From Methanoregula sp. (GTDB taxonomy: Archaea > Halobacteriota > Methanomicrobia > Methanomicrobiales > Methanospirillaceae), in NCBI RefSeq assembly GCF_028712425.1, contig NZ_JAQTQD010000007.1, positions 56,859 to 120,858 on the forward strand: a stretch of DNA of 64,000 bases, written 5' to 3'. Numbering within the stretch: position 1 is the stretch's first letter; the number at the start of each line of letters is the position of its first letter. The notes under the pieces were generated by a model that saw nothing but the letters and a program-made list of their open reading frames with translations, did not search any database and was not told the origin of the DNA. The position numbers and the translations under genes are program-made. Shown here one piece after another: positions 17,872 through 27,468 of the stretch.

Positions 17872-19659
17872 ATGCAAAACAATCCGCTAAAAATTGAATT
17901 CAATCGATTGAAAGTGTTATTAACAGCGGAAGCGGAAAAAATCAAAAACCCGGAAAACAGGAATAAATTCGCTCGCTCTATTTGTCAATTAGTATTAAAG
18001 GAATTCTGGTCGGAAACTTGCACGAAGAATGGTTGTAACTGGAAGATATGCAAGTCATTTGTTCAGTTTGATAAACCAGAATCAACAGGTGAGTCGGAAG
18101 CCTGTGATGTTGGATCTATCCTAGCTCAACTTCCATTTTCTGAGAGCAGTTATCTTATCGGCACATTATACACTGCTTTATTACCTCAAGAAACTCAAGC
18201 GGATTTTGGTGCATATTATACTCCGCCCGCACTTGTCGATCGCTTAGTCGGTATGGTGACTGACCAAGGGTTTGATTGGAAAAATGGTACGGTAATGGAT
18301 TTGTCCTGCGGTGGTGGTGCGTTTCTCTCCCCAGTTGCTCTTCGGATGTTAGAGTCGTATTCTGTGAAAGATCGGGGTAATCCTTCCCGCATCATCGAGT
18401 TGATCTCCAAGAGGTTGCAGGGATTTGAAATTGATCCTTTTGCAGCATGGATGTCGCAGGTTCTTGTAGAGATTGTTTTGTTAGAAATCTGCATCAATGC
18501 ATCTACTCGACTTCCTATTATTGTGAATGTATGCGATACGCTCGAAACATTGCCAAATAATGGAGAAGAAGTCGATCTCGTAATTGGGAATCCACCATAT
18601 CGGAAGATTACACTTCCTCCGCATCAGAGAAGAATATTTTCCCGTTCGCTTTATGGACACGCAAACTTGTATGGTGTTTTTACTGACATCGCAATCCGTT
18701 GGACGAAGCCAGCTGGACTTATTGCTTATGTAACCCCAACTTCATTCCTTGGTGGGCAATACTTCAAATTCCTTCGTGCCCTCCTTTCCCAATATGCTCC
18801 ACCAGTGCTAATGGATTTTATTTCTGATAGGAAAGGCGTTTTTGAGGATGTCCTTCAGGAAACAATGCTTGTGGTGTACAAGCGTACAGAAAATGAAAAA
18901 GAAATCTCCCGCGATCAGTGGGTTACCGTTCATGATCTAAAATCAAATGGTCCTGAAAAACCTGTGGTGAGTGAAAGAATTGGCACATTTTTATTGCCAA
19001 ATAGTGGTGAGGAGCCATGGATCATACCGAAAGCACCAGATCAGGTTAAACTTATCGATAACCTCAAACGGATGCGGAATAGAATCGTCCACTTTGGATT
19101 TGAAGTCAATACTGGCCCGCTTGTTTGGAACCGACATAAAAATCAGATGAGTACTGAAAAACAGGAGGGAAATTATCCTCTTATTTGGGCTGAATCCATT
19201 CATCCAGATGGACGGTTCCTGTTTAGCGCGAAGAAACGAAATCATCGGCCATACTTAACGCTAAAGAGGAATCAAGAGTTTCTAGTAACGAAAAAACCAT
19301 GTATCCTTATTCAACGAACCACTGCGAAGGAGCAGAAAAAACGGATTGTTGCTACAACACTCCCAAAGGAATTTCTCCATATGCATGGTGGAGTAGTAAT
19401 TGAAAATCATGTGAATATTATCAAGCAGACGAAGAGTCCTTCCCTAGCCTCGCTTGAAACATTGGCTGTTTTATTGAATTCAAAAATGATAGACAAAATT
19501 TTTCGTCTGATTAACGGAAGTGTTGCGGTTTCGGCTTTTGAATTAAAAGCATTGCCATTACCAAACAAATCTGACATTAGACATCTCGAACAATTAATCC
19601 AAAGTGGCGTTTCGAATAGTGAGATTGAATTAGCTATAAAAATGATGTACGAGCGATAG
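17872..19659 (+). CDS. BsuBI/PstI-type DNA adenine methyltransferase
   Basis: A 595-residue gamma-class N6-adenine methylase. Before the SAM site comes GAYYTPPALVDRLV, then VMDLSCGGGAFL (motif I) and VIGNPPYRK (motif IV, NPPY). A C-terminal target-recognition region follows. It is AT-rich against GC-rich neighbours, a sign of transfer. The endonuclease gene starts 4 bp downstream. Partner identity suggests the PstI-like site CTGCAG, which is an inference. Confidence 0.9.
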   Translation: MQNNPLKIEFNRLKVLLTAEAEKIKNPENRNKFARSICQLVLKEFWSETCTKNGCNWKICKSFVQFDKPESTGESEACDVGSILAQLPFSESSYLIGTLYTALLPQETQADFGAYYTPPALVDRLVGMVTDQGFDWKNGTVMDLSCGGGAFLSPVALRMLESYSVKDRGNPSRIIELISKRLQGFEIDPFAAWMSQVLVEIVLLEICINASTRLPIIVNVCDTLETLPNNGEEVDLVIGNPPYRKITLPPHQRRIFSRSLYGHANLYGVFTDIAIRWTKPAGLIAYVTPTSFLGGQYFKFLRALLSQYAPPVLMDFISDRKGVFEDVLQETMLVVYKRTENEKEISRDQWVTVHDLKSNGPEKPVVSERIGTFLLPNSGEEPWIIPKAPDQVKLIDNLKRMRNRIVHFGFEVNTGPLVWNRHKNQMSTEKQEGNYPLIWAESIHPDGRFLFSAKKRNHRPYLTLKRNQEFLVTKKPCILIQRTTAKEQKKRIVATTLPKEFLHMHGGVVIENHVNIIKQTKSPSLASLETLAVLLNSKMIDKIFRLINGSVAVSAFELKALPLPNKSDIRHLEQLIQSGVSNSEIELAIKMMYER

Positions 19660-19663
19660 CATC

Positions 19664-20776
19664 ATGTCTGATATACAATCACCATCTTTACCGTCATTAC
19701 CTTCGATAGATGTGATCAATCAAAGGCTTCCTTTAATTTTCCCGATGGATACTGAACACCGAAGCCAAATTATTGGGAAAATGGCAGTTAGGACAATTTT
19801 TGTAATGTTTTATATTGGTGCAATAGAGGGAAGAAATGAATGGTTTCAACCGGCACACGTGCTCAATATGGATGATGCACGAGCATCAAGAACAAATGAA
19901 GAATCTCGTCGATCATGGGCCAAAAGGCGAGAATTTTCATCAGATCGGAGTCTTCATAAATGGTATGCTGACACCACAAAAGAATCAGTTCGAAAACAAG
20001 TGATCCTCTTCGGTCTAATCCCATTAGGAGCAGCAGTCAAAATCGATCTCGGCCAAGAAAATGAGCCGCGATATGCATTAGCACATGATTTTTCTATATT
20101 ATTTGATCAGGACCTTTCTGGAGAAGAGTTAACAAGAAAAATTTCTGAATGGCAACGGTCACATCTTACAAGAGCTGCATTGGGAGCGACCGCTTTAAGG
20201 GGATCGGATTCTGGTACTCGCCTTAAGGTCAAGATCCCAAACCACCAAATAATTAGTGAGATGAAATTACCTCCGGGAAAGAGTTCTCTCATTATCAAAG
20301 AAGTAATTGAAAAATTTTCAGAGAATTTTCTTCATGAACCTCATGTAATCGCTATCAGTACTTCTGAAGCACCATTTCAGCCTATTGATGATCAAGTTAT
20401 CCAAATTCTCAATTTAGATTTTTCAAGCGTTGTGCAGAAAAAAATTTTACCAGATATTATCCTGTGGGATAAATACCTAGATCACGGCCGTTCTGAGAAT
20501 TTATTAATATTCATCGAAGTTGTTGCATCAACAGGATCGATGATTCAAGAAAGAAAAGAGAATATAATGGCCTTTTTACGAACCAGAGAATATAATGCTA
20601 AAGTTGCATTCGGGACAGCATTTCTGAGCAGAACCGATGAGGCTTACAATAAAAAGAATATTGCTGAAATATCTTGGGGATCTTTTGTTTGGTTTGCTGC
20701 CGAACCCACGAATATCGTTATACTAAACCAAATGGATGCTGAAAATAATAAAAAATTGTCAGATCTAATCTTCTGA
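19664..20776 (+). CDS. BsuBI/PstI-family restriction endonuclease
   Basis: A 370-residue type II nuclease. The C-terminal half has the family blocks LPDIILWDKYLDHG, LLIFIEVVASTGSMIQERKE and VAFGTAFLSRTDEA, then ISWGSFVWFAAEPTNI. The D...EV(V/A)AS..G pattern is the PD-(D/E)XK-like catalytic centre. It lies 4 bp after the methylase, so the two form an operon. The family cuts CTGCAG; specificity here is inferred. Confidence 0.9.
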   Translation: MSDIQSPSLPSLPSIDVINQRLPLIFPMDTEHRSQIIGKMAVRTIFVMFYIGAIEGRNEWFQPAHVLNMDDARASRTNEESRRSWAKRREFSSDRSLHKWYADTTKESVRKQVILFGLIPLGAAVKIDLGQENEPRYALAHDFSILFDQDLSGEELTRKISEWQRSHLTRAALGATALRGSDSGTRLKVKIPNHQIISEMKLPPGKSSLIIKEVIEKFSENFLHEPHVIAISTSEAPFQPIDDQVIQILNLDFSSVVQKKILPDIILWDKYLDHGRSENLLIFIEVVASTGSMIQERKENIMAFLRTREYNAKVAFGTAFLSRTDEAYNKKNIAEISWGSFVWFAAEPTNIVILNQMDAENNKKLSDLIF

Positions 20777-20817
20777 TATTTTACGATGCCCACGCGCAAA
20801 ACGCCTCGCGGGTTTTC

Positions 20818-21061
20818 GAAGAACGCTTATGCGTTCTTCTCGTGTCTCGACTCTGATGAGTCTGGACATTGCGCTACGCACTTACCTGTACGAGAATCTG
20901 CGTACAGTCTCTTGCCCAGCGAGGGGACGAGAGAATCGACCGTCACATCAGTGAGGGTCGATTGGAGAAGACGTTAGTCTTCGACTGCGCCCGAGCGACT
21001 CCCCGCACCGCGGAATCGACCGTTGCATCAGCAAGGGTCGATTGGAGAAGGCGAAGCCTTC
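20818..21061. repeat. Hairpin array with two covarying 80-bp units
   Basis: This convergent intergenic region holds several stem-loops. GAAGAACGC/GCGTTCTTC pairs at 20818-20839, and GACTC-TGAT-GAGTC at 20849-20862. Two units 80 bp apart (20934-20982 and 21014-21061) each have an outer stem AATCGACC/GGTCGATT and an inner stem with ATCA loop: TCAC/GTGA in the first, TTGC/GCAA in the second. A second hairpin is GAAGAC/GTCTTC in one and GAAGGC/GCCTTC in the other. The paired changes show the structure is kept. Related copies occur at 30.4 and 53 kb. Confidence 0.85.
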
Positions 21062-21128
21062 GATTGGAGGGGGGCTTCGCATCAGATCTAATTAAGACGG
21101 GATCAAATCGAATTCAAAAAAAATTTCA

Positions 21129-22445
21129 TTAATTTTCAATCCACGTATCCAGCGAAACCTTCGGCTTCTTCGGGAGAACATACCGTACCGGCTTCACCAG
21201 TTTCTGAACGTCACCTTTCTCAACAGCCGATAAAAGCCATGCCCGCATCTGTTTTACTTCAACATTGAAGCATTCGGCAAGTTCCTTCTCGGTCTTGGGT
21301 GTCGCGAGTTGTTTCTCAATGCAGGGCCAGACGATAGGGAAGAGATCGTTGGGTTTCTGTCCGGTATTTATCTCCATTGAAATGTTCTGAGTACTGTTTG
21401 GGATCTCAACGGGCATTGCTGCAATATCATTCGTAACCGGAGTTTCATCCGATGTAGAATATGTGCTCGTGAGGTCGCACACGATGCAGGGTTTGCCCGC
21501 CATTGCCTGTGAGTGTTTAAGAATGGTCAGGAATGTATCGGGATCCGAAAAGGAATCCGGCCGGATGGCTGTCGCCCCCCGATCGATTAACCGGTAGTTT
21601 CCTTCCGGGACATCCACATCCTCCCTCACGAACAGCGGCACCCACTTATTCTTCAGGTTCTCCGTGGCACCGGCCCAGGTCCCGCCTTCGTTATAGGAGG
21701 AGGCTATCACAAGGGTCCAGTCGCTCAGGCAGTACACGAATTTGTTCCGGGCCATCGCGTTCCCGACACTGAACGGGGTCTTTGGATCGTTCGATGTCAC
21801 GAGCACTAACCGCTGATCCCGGAGAGCCTGACGGTATTTGCCGTTCACCGACATTTTCAGGAGACTGTCTGCGATAAACCCGATGACCAGTCCCCCCTCA
21901 TCGAGTACCGTCTGCATAGCTTCGGAATCAACACCACGGGCGCCCCCGGAGATCAGCGGGATCCGGTTCTGAACACAGAGACTACCGATCTTGTGCGTGG
22001 CAAGTTTTGCCCGTTCACTGATATCCCGCGACCCGACAACCGCAAGGCCGCCTTTCGATAACAGTTGGGGATTACCGACACCAAATAACAACGGCGGAGC
22101 TTTGTTCGAAAGACGCTCCGTCAATCTTCGGGGATAATGTTCATCGGTTGGAGAAAGGATCCAGATCCCCTTATTGTTCCAGTCTTCGACCGCAAGGGCA
22201 AGTGCCCCGCCCCGGTTTAGTAATTCCGGTAATCGCTTTGCATCGAGCCGGGAAATTTTACTGTAGTGATCGACAACATTTGAATCAAAAAGGTCCGGCA
22301 GGGTTTTCGATTCGTTTCTCAGCCACTGGCATAAGGAAAAAAATTCGTTGGCATTCAGCGGGGTTACGGACGGTTCATTCAGTCCGAATCTTCCACACAA
22401 CAGGAGTGCCACCTGAGTATCCGGTGTTATCGAATCCGGTATCAT
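21129..22445 (-). CDS. DprA/Smf-like DNA-processing protein
   Basis: A 438-residue DprA-type protein from the ATG at 22443-22445, which overlaps the recQ TGA (ATGA). The Rossmann-like core shows VVGSRDISERAKL, LISGGARGVDSEAM and VIASSYNEGGTWAGA, close to the Smf motifs. The C-terminus (EKELAECFNVEVKQMRAWLL) looks like a winged helix. DprA binds single-stranded DNA and loads recombinase in competent bacteria. Here coupling to a RecQ-PRTase helicase suggests a DNA-handling or defence role, which is inference. Confidence 0.85.
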   Translation of the reverse strand: MIPDSITPDTQVALLLCGRFGLNEPSVTPLNANEFFSLCQWLRNESKTLPDLFDSNVVDHYSKISRLDAKRLPELLNRGGALALAVEDWNNKGIWILSPTDEHYPRRLTERLSNKAPPLLFGVGNPQLLSKGGLAVVGSRDISERAKLATHKIGSLCVQNRIPLISGGARGVDSEAMQTVLDEGGLVIGFIADSLLKMSVNGKYRQALRDQRLVLVTSNDPKTPFSVGNAMARNKFVYCLSDWTLVIASSYNEGGTWAGATENLKNKWVPLFVREDVDVPEGNYRLIDRGATAIRPDSFSDPDTFLTILKHSQAMAGKPCIVCDLTSTYSTSDETPVTNDIAAMPVEIPNSTQNISMEINTGQKPNDLFPIVWPCIEKQLATPKTEKELAECFNVEVKQMRAWLLSAVEKGDVQKLVKPVRYVLPKKPKVSLDTWIEN

Positions 22446-24541
22446 AGGACATCCTTGCCTTGCGTATCGGTCAGAGCACAGGGATAGACCGGGCCGCTTC
22501 CGGCAGATTGCAGCATGGCCGAAAGAATCGTGAAGGTCCACCGGGAATCGACCATATCATCAATTAAGAGGACCGGGCCTTCCATGACAGAGTCCCGATC
22601 GATCTCAAAGGCGCCGTCAAGATTGGATACCTGCATAAAGCTGTTCTTCATCATTTTCTGTGGGTCAGTTTCTTTGATTTTCCGGATACAGTCCACGAAA
22701 GGGATTTTGAGCGTCCCGGCGAGTGCCATCGCGAAATTTTTTACGAGAGTCTTTTTCCTGAGTGACGGGACACAGGTTATCCATGTCGGCATGGGATTGG
22801 GTTTCCACTGGTTAACGATCAGATCACGCATTGCATCTACAAGTTTATTATCGAAATGATTTGCGTGTTTTCCGGCTTTGACAACTTCTCCCCAGCCCCC
22901 GTCACCCCATGAAGAGAGTGCCCGCCCGGGGTTTGCCTGTAATTCCTCCGGAATCCGCCCCTGCCAGTTCTCTCCGGAAAAAGATATTCCGGGTGGCCAC
23001 TTGAGGCGCGGGGAGATGACGTGCTGATTTGTGTAGAGAAACTGTCGTGCCTTTGCGATCAGTTCTTCCGGAGGATCTTCCGGAAATAACGGATGCCCGA
23101 CACAAACGGAACATCTCCCGCAGGAGGTTGCGTCATCGTCTTCCAGCTCGCGCTGGAGGAACATCATCAGGCATGAACGGCTTTTCAGGTAATCATTGAT
23201 CTTCCGCCACTCATCATGACGAAGGGAAGTCAGTCGTTTGATTTTTTCTGTGTCGATCGCGTACGCCATTGAAGTTGCATAATAGCGGTGCCCCTCTTTG
23301 ACAATTGGGGACGGTGTATCGACAGAAATCAGGTTGAAAACTTTTTCAATCTGGGATCTCGAAAGATTTGTCCGAGATTCAATCATAGGGACTGACAATC
23401 CGTCATCAGATTTCTCCAGTTCCTCAAGGATTGTAACAACCTGTTCTTCTTTTGGAAATGCGGTCTGGATAAAATATTCGACGATATCCTGATCTTCTTC
23501 ACCTGCAAATAAAATCCCGTATGCCTTGGAGAGGGATCGACCGGCACGGCCTACCTGCTGGTAGTAGTGAACGATGGACATTGGACGCTGGTAATGGATA
23601 ACAAACCCGAGATCCGGCTTGTCGAAACCCATACCCAGAGCGCTGGTTGCTACGAGGACTTTGATCTTATTGTCAAGGAGATCCTGCTCCATCTCTTCGC
23701 GGGAAGAAGATTCGGATTCACCCGAATATGCCCGGGCGTCGATTCCCTGGGATTGCAGCCACTGGGCAACACGATCGGAATCTTTTACTGTCATTGTGTA
23801 AATGATCCCGCTGCCGGGCATCTTCGGGACATATTCTGCCAGCCACGCCAACCGTTCGGCCCGTTGGGGTAAGACAATATTCTGCAGGCTGAGTGACGCC
23901 CGGGCAAGCGGTCCCCTGAACAGGCCTAATTTGTTTCCCATCTGCGAGCGAATATCGGTGATAACCCGGTTATTCGCTGTTGCGGTTGTTGCAAGGAGTG
24001 GGATATTTTCTGGGAGAACCTGGAGAATCCGCAGGATCCGCTGATAATCCGGACGAAAATCATGCCCCCAATCACTGATGCAATGCGCCTCATCAATGAC
24101 AAAAAGGCCAACGGTATTGGCAATAGGAATTAATTTTTCCCGGAACCCTTCATTTCCCAAACGTTCCGGAGAGATGATGAGGAGATCGATTTGCCCTTTT
24201 TCAAGATCTGAAAAAGTCTGATTCCACTCATTGCGATTGCTTGAATTTATTGTCCTCGCAAAGAGGCCTATTCGCTCGGCCGCGGCGATCTGGTTTCGCA
24301 TCAAAGCGAGTAAGGGAGATATGAGGATTGTCGGGCCGGTACCCCGATCACGCAGTAGTTTTGTCGCGATAAAATAAACGATGCTTTTCCCCCATCCGGT
24401 TCGCTGAACTACGAGAAGATGTGCATTCTCATTCACAAGCTGTTCAATAACTTCCCACTGGCCTGCCCGGAATTCTGCATGGGGATCCTGTAATGCTATT
24501 CTGAGAAGATCAAGAGATTTTTGGTTTAAAGGATCACTCAT
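22442..24541 (-). CDS. RecQ-type helicase fused to a phosphoribosyltransferase-like domain
   Basis: A 699-residue SF2 helicase. RecQ motifs: TGWGKSIVYF (Walker A), FVIDEAHCISDWGHDFRPDY, LLATTATAN, VATSALGMGFDKPDL and YYQQVGRAGRS. A RecQ zinc-binding region CLMM ... CGRCSVC follows. The last 110 residues (GPVLLIDDMVDSRWTFTIL) match the PRPP-binding motif of type I phosphoribosyltransferases, as in ComFC. RecQ proteins usually end in an HRDC domain, so this tail is unusual. It is translationally coupled to the DprA gene. Confidence 0.9.
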   Translation of the reverse strand: MSDPLNQKSLDLLRIALQDPHAEFRAGQWEVIEQLVNENAHLLVVQRTGWGKSIVYFIATKLLRDRGTGPTILISPLLALMRNQIAAAERIGLFARTINSSNRNEWNQTFSDLEKGQIDLLIISPERLGNEGFREKLIPIANTVGLFVIDEAHCISDWGHDFRPDYQRILRILQVLPENIPLLATTATANNRVITDIRSQMGNKLGLFRGPLARASLSLQNIVLPQRAERLAWLAEYVPKMPGSGIIYTMTVKDSDRVAQWLQSQGIDARAYSGESESSSREEMEQDLLDNKIKVLVATSALGMGFDKPDLGFVIHYQRPMSIVHYYQQVGRAGRSLSKAYGILFAGEEDQDIVEYFIQTAFPKEEQVVTILEELEKSDDGLSVPMIESRTNLSRSQIEKVFNLISVDTPSPIVKEGHRYYATSMAYAIDTEKIKRLTSLRHDEWRKINDYLKSRSCLMMFLQRELEDDDATSCGRCSVCVGHPLFPEDPPEELIAKARQFLYTNQHVISPRLKWPPGISFSGENWQGRIPEELQANPGRALSSWGDGGWGEVVKAGKHANHFDNKLVDAMRDLIVNQWKPNPMPTWITCVPSLRKKTLVKNFAMALAGTLKIPFVDCIRKIKETDPQKMMKNSFMQVSNLDGAFEIDRDSVMEGPVLLIDDMVDSRWTFTILSAMLQSAGSGPVYPCALTDTQGKDVL

Positions 24542-25762
24542 GTCACTTTCTCCGGCACAGGATTCCGGCTGTTTTACACCCTACGATCGATTGAGGGGAT
24601 CCCATTGATGATGTGGTCAAAGACCGGATATCAAGATAAATTATTTTTTATGATTTCTTTAATCGCAACTTATATTATGTGGTGTGCACCGGGAAAGTGT
24701 TACAAACTGCGGTCGCTGTCCTTAACTTGCAGGCTGAATTTTTTTACAGGAAAATTTTCTCTGTCCGGAAAAATTTTCCCACAATATTTTCAAAACAGTT
24801 TCACGGAATATTTAACGATTTCAAGATAACAACCCTGAAAAAAATAAATGGTTCTGCTGCAAAAAATCCATATCCCCAGTGAGATTTCGGCGTCATCCCA
24901 AACCCGTCGAATTGGACGGGATTAAAAAAAATAATCCCCCCGCGGAATTTTCCGGTTCCCTTTTGTCACATGCAATACTACCGGAATAAAAAATTCGTAA
25001 ATCGAAAAATCTTTCTCGCGTTTCAAAATTTTTTATTTTCAAAAATAATTTCCGCAAAAATTTCCAGAATTTTTTTTCATCGCACAAAAAATTTTAAAAT
25101 TTTTCCGGCTCGTGCTCCTGTAAAATAATTCCCAAATTTCACCATCATATCACGCCAGGGCACCCCTTGGAAGCCCCACCCGGACACCCCATTTTCCAGT
25201 ACCAGACCAATGCCAATCCGGCCCCTATACGGGCTCCGATGTACGACTTTTCCTGAACGGAGCCCAATACAGCCCCTGATTGCGATCCGCCGACCCCCTG
25301 TTTGATCGAAAACTCCTGGAAGTTTTTCACAAACAGGGGGTCCGGAGGAGATACTCCGACGGAGACTACCCATTACCGACGTGAAAGCCCTCTGTTCAGG
25401 GAGTGCCTTGGAGCATGGAACCCTGTGAAAATTATCTCCCCGTAAATCGCTCCTTTTTCGGATCCGGGCCCATTTTGAAAAACCGGTTTCCGGAAACTCG
25501 CACTTTTTTACGAATTACCGTATACTGTTTTTGAAATATCATCAAATTATCGATATTTCTCCTAACGGGGTTCATTTTTGGCTTGAAAAATCAACTAAAT
25601 AGTGCCCTTCCAGCAGCCGATCGTTCTTTTTTCGCATGGGGAGCACGTGAAATGAAAAGAACCCCCCTTTTCCGGCCCCCTCTCACGACGGAGAAGGGGA
25701 TATCTCCGACGGTGGAAATAGCCCGGATACCTTCCCCCTCAGAGATATCCGGAAGGATATCC
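24542..25762. other. Long intergenic region between RecQ and RsgA genes
   Basis: About 1.2 kb without a supportable gene. It includes very AT-rich tracts near 24,640-24,860 and 24,990-25,120 and GC-rich stretches near 25,150-25,450. Short frames up to about 98 codons lack motifs and overlap each other. It may be decayed DNA at the edge of the defence island. A TATA-like A/T run could serve the recQ promoter. Confidence 0.45.
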
Positions 25763-26857
25763 CTACTCTCTCCTCGCCTTCTGGATCTCCTTTCCGAATT
25801 TCGCGATCCCTTTCCAGCGTTTTCTCTCAGAACGGACAAGTCCGATCTCCGCTTTGTCCTGCTCAAATGCAAGCTCGCGGCTGAGCCGGTGGAAATTCTC
25901 AAGCCGGGCCGCTGAGAGTTTTCCGGCCTTCACGGCTTCCTGCACGGCACAGCCCGGTTCCCGCTCGTGCCGGCAATCGGAAAACCGGCAGCTCTTGGCC
26001 AGTTCATGAATGTCCGGGAACGCGTCACTCAAACCGGTCGAAGCGGTCCCGATGCCCACTTCGCGGATCCCGGGATTATCGATCATGAGCGCACCGCTGT
26101 TCAGGACAAAGAGCTGGCGAACGGTTGTTGTGTGCCGGCCTTTCCCGTCATCCTCGCGGATACCCGATGTTTTCTGCATCTCCTCGCCAAGGAGCCGGTT
26201 GATCAACGTGGACTTGCCGACACCCGATGAACCGATCAGCACGATTGTTTTGCCGGGCTCAAGATACGGGTCGAGCAGATCCATCCCCTCGCCGCTCATG
26301 GCACTCACGGGAATGACCGGAATGCCGGACGAGACCGGAATAATTGTTCCGGTAAGCGATGCGGGATCCTCCGCAAGATCGGATTTGTTGATGACGATCA
26401 CCGGCCGGGCCCCGGATGCGTGGACGATCGCAAGATACCGTTCGATCCGGCGGGCGTTCAGCTCAGGGCCGGCTGCGGTCACAATAAAGATCGTGTCGAT
26501 GTTTGCCGCAATGACCTGGTCCGTTCCTTCCCGCCCGGTGGCTCCACGCGTGAACACCGTTTTTTGCGGGAGGATTGCAACGATTGTGGTGGACCCGGCC
26601 TCCGGCTGGTTGAGAATGACGACAAAATCCCCCACGGCCGGAAACCGCCCGAGTTTTTTTAAGGCCCCGGAGATCCCGGCTATGACCGGTCCGCTTCCCG
26701 TAAAAACTTCAAAGACAGTCTTCTGCCGGCACGCAACGCGCCCCGGGATGTACGGTCCCGGATATTTTCTGAATGCTTCCTTGTGTTCTTCTGTCCAGCC
26801 GAGCTGTTCCAGGGTATAAGGATGCGGTTCCCCGCATCCGGAAATGGATGGGTTCAT
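25763..26857 (-). CDS. rsgA: Ribosome small-subunit-dependent GTPase RsgA
   Basis: A 364-residue circularly permuted GTPase that aids late assembly of the 30S subunit. The order is an OB-fold, then NKSD, then GSSGVGKSTLINRLLG (P-loop) and DNPGIRE (G3), ending with the zinc motif CRFSDCRHEREPGC. The gene is typical of bacteria and patchy in archaea, so an old transfer is likely (inference). Confidence 0.95.
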   Translation of the reverse strand: MNPSISGCGEPHPYTLEQLGWTEEHKEAFRKYPGPYIPGRVACRQKTVFEVFTGSGPVIAGISGALKKLGRFPAVGDFVVILNQPEAGSTTIVAILPQKTVFTRGATGREGTDQVIAANIDTIFIVTAAGPELNARRIERYLAIVHASGARPVIVINKSDLAEDPASLTGTIIPVSSGIPVIPVSAMSGEGMDLLDPYLEPGKTIVLIGSSGVGKSTLINRLLGEEMQKTSGIREDDGKGRHTTTVRQLFVLNSGALMIDNPGIREVGIGTASTGLSDAFPDIHELAKSCRFSDCRHEREPGCAVQEAVKAGKLSAARLENFHRLSRELAFEQDKAEIGLVRSERKRWKGIAKFGKEIQKARRE

Positions 26858-27042
26858 AAAAAAACCTGAACGTTTGTATTGACAGGTGATTTTTGGCGGT
26901 CCAAGTGCTTTGTGGTCACGCTCTATGGATGCAGTTTTTTGGTTACGACAAGACTTGTCTGATCCGTACGACTTTTATGAATTCGAAGAGCGTGATAGTC
27001 TGCCCCTGCTCACGTTCGTGTTTCTTGGAGGAGACTCTCTAT

Positions 27043-27468
27043 TCAGTCAGGTTCATGATCTTCAAGAATAGTATCGATCTTCCGGATAAGATCCTCTGCA
27101 TGGCGGATTGCAGATTCCGCTTCCGTTTCTGATACGGTACCCGCTTGATCGTAGACCGAACTGTGCCGTTTACGTCGCATTCGGTCGAAGACAATTGCAT
27201 CACTGTTGTCAAGGAAAAGTTCTGCAAATTTTACAACGGAGATGTGCTGGTTCGCGCCATCGGGACGATAGCCTTTTGAGAACATCAGCGCCCTCCCTGC
27301 TTGCAGAACCGCGTTGTAGGCTATCGTGTATGCCCAGTCCCGGTCTGAAGGAAGAATCGTGCGAGCCGTTGCGAGATCCCGCTGTGCGTGGGCCATCGCA
27401 TCATCCACCTTCTTCCGATCATATGGGAGTACCCGTATCAGGCCGTCGCGTTCGAGATCGTCAATCAT
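27043..27468 (-). CDS. HEPN-domain protein (toxin-like partner of MNT)
   Basis: A 141-residue helical HEPN protein. The motif region FDRMRRKRHSSVYDQAG holds Arg and His residues of the HEPN ribonuclease type. Its start overlaps the end of the nucleotidyltransferase gene by 8 bp, which is typical of MNT/HEPN toxin-antitoxin pairs. In that system HEPN cleaves RNA and MNT neutralises it by AMPylation in some cases. Direction of toxicity here is inferred. Confidence 0.82.
   Translation of the reverse strand: MIDDLERDGLIRVLPYDRKKVDDAMAHAQRDLATARTILPSDRDWAYTIAYNAVLQAGRALMFSKGYRPDGANQHISVVKFAELFLDNSDAIVFDRMRRKRHSSVYDQAGTVSETEAESAIRHAEDLIRKIDTILEDHEPD

Noticed and set aside
24746..24782. Similarity of GGAAAATTTTC tracts to those near 6585
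   Set aside because: Short, AT-rich and palindromic, so expected by chance; no further similarity around them.
25077..25373. 98-codon minus-strand frame in the 1.2-kb gap
   Set aside because: No recognisable family, no ribosome site, and an overlapping frame of similar length.
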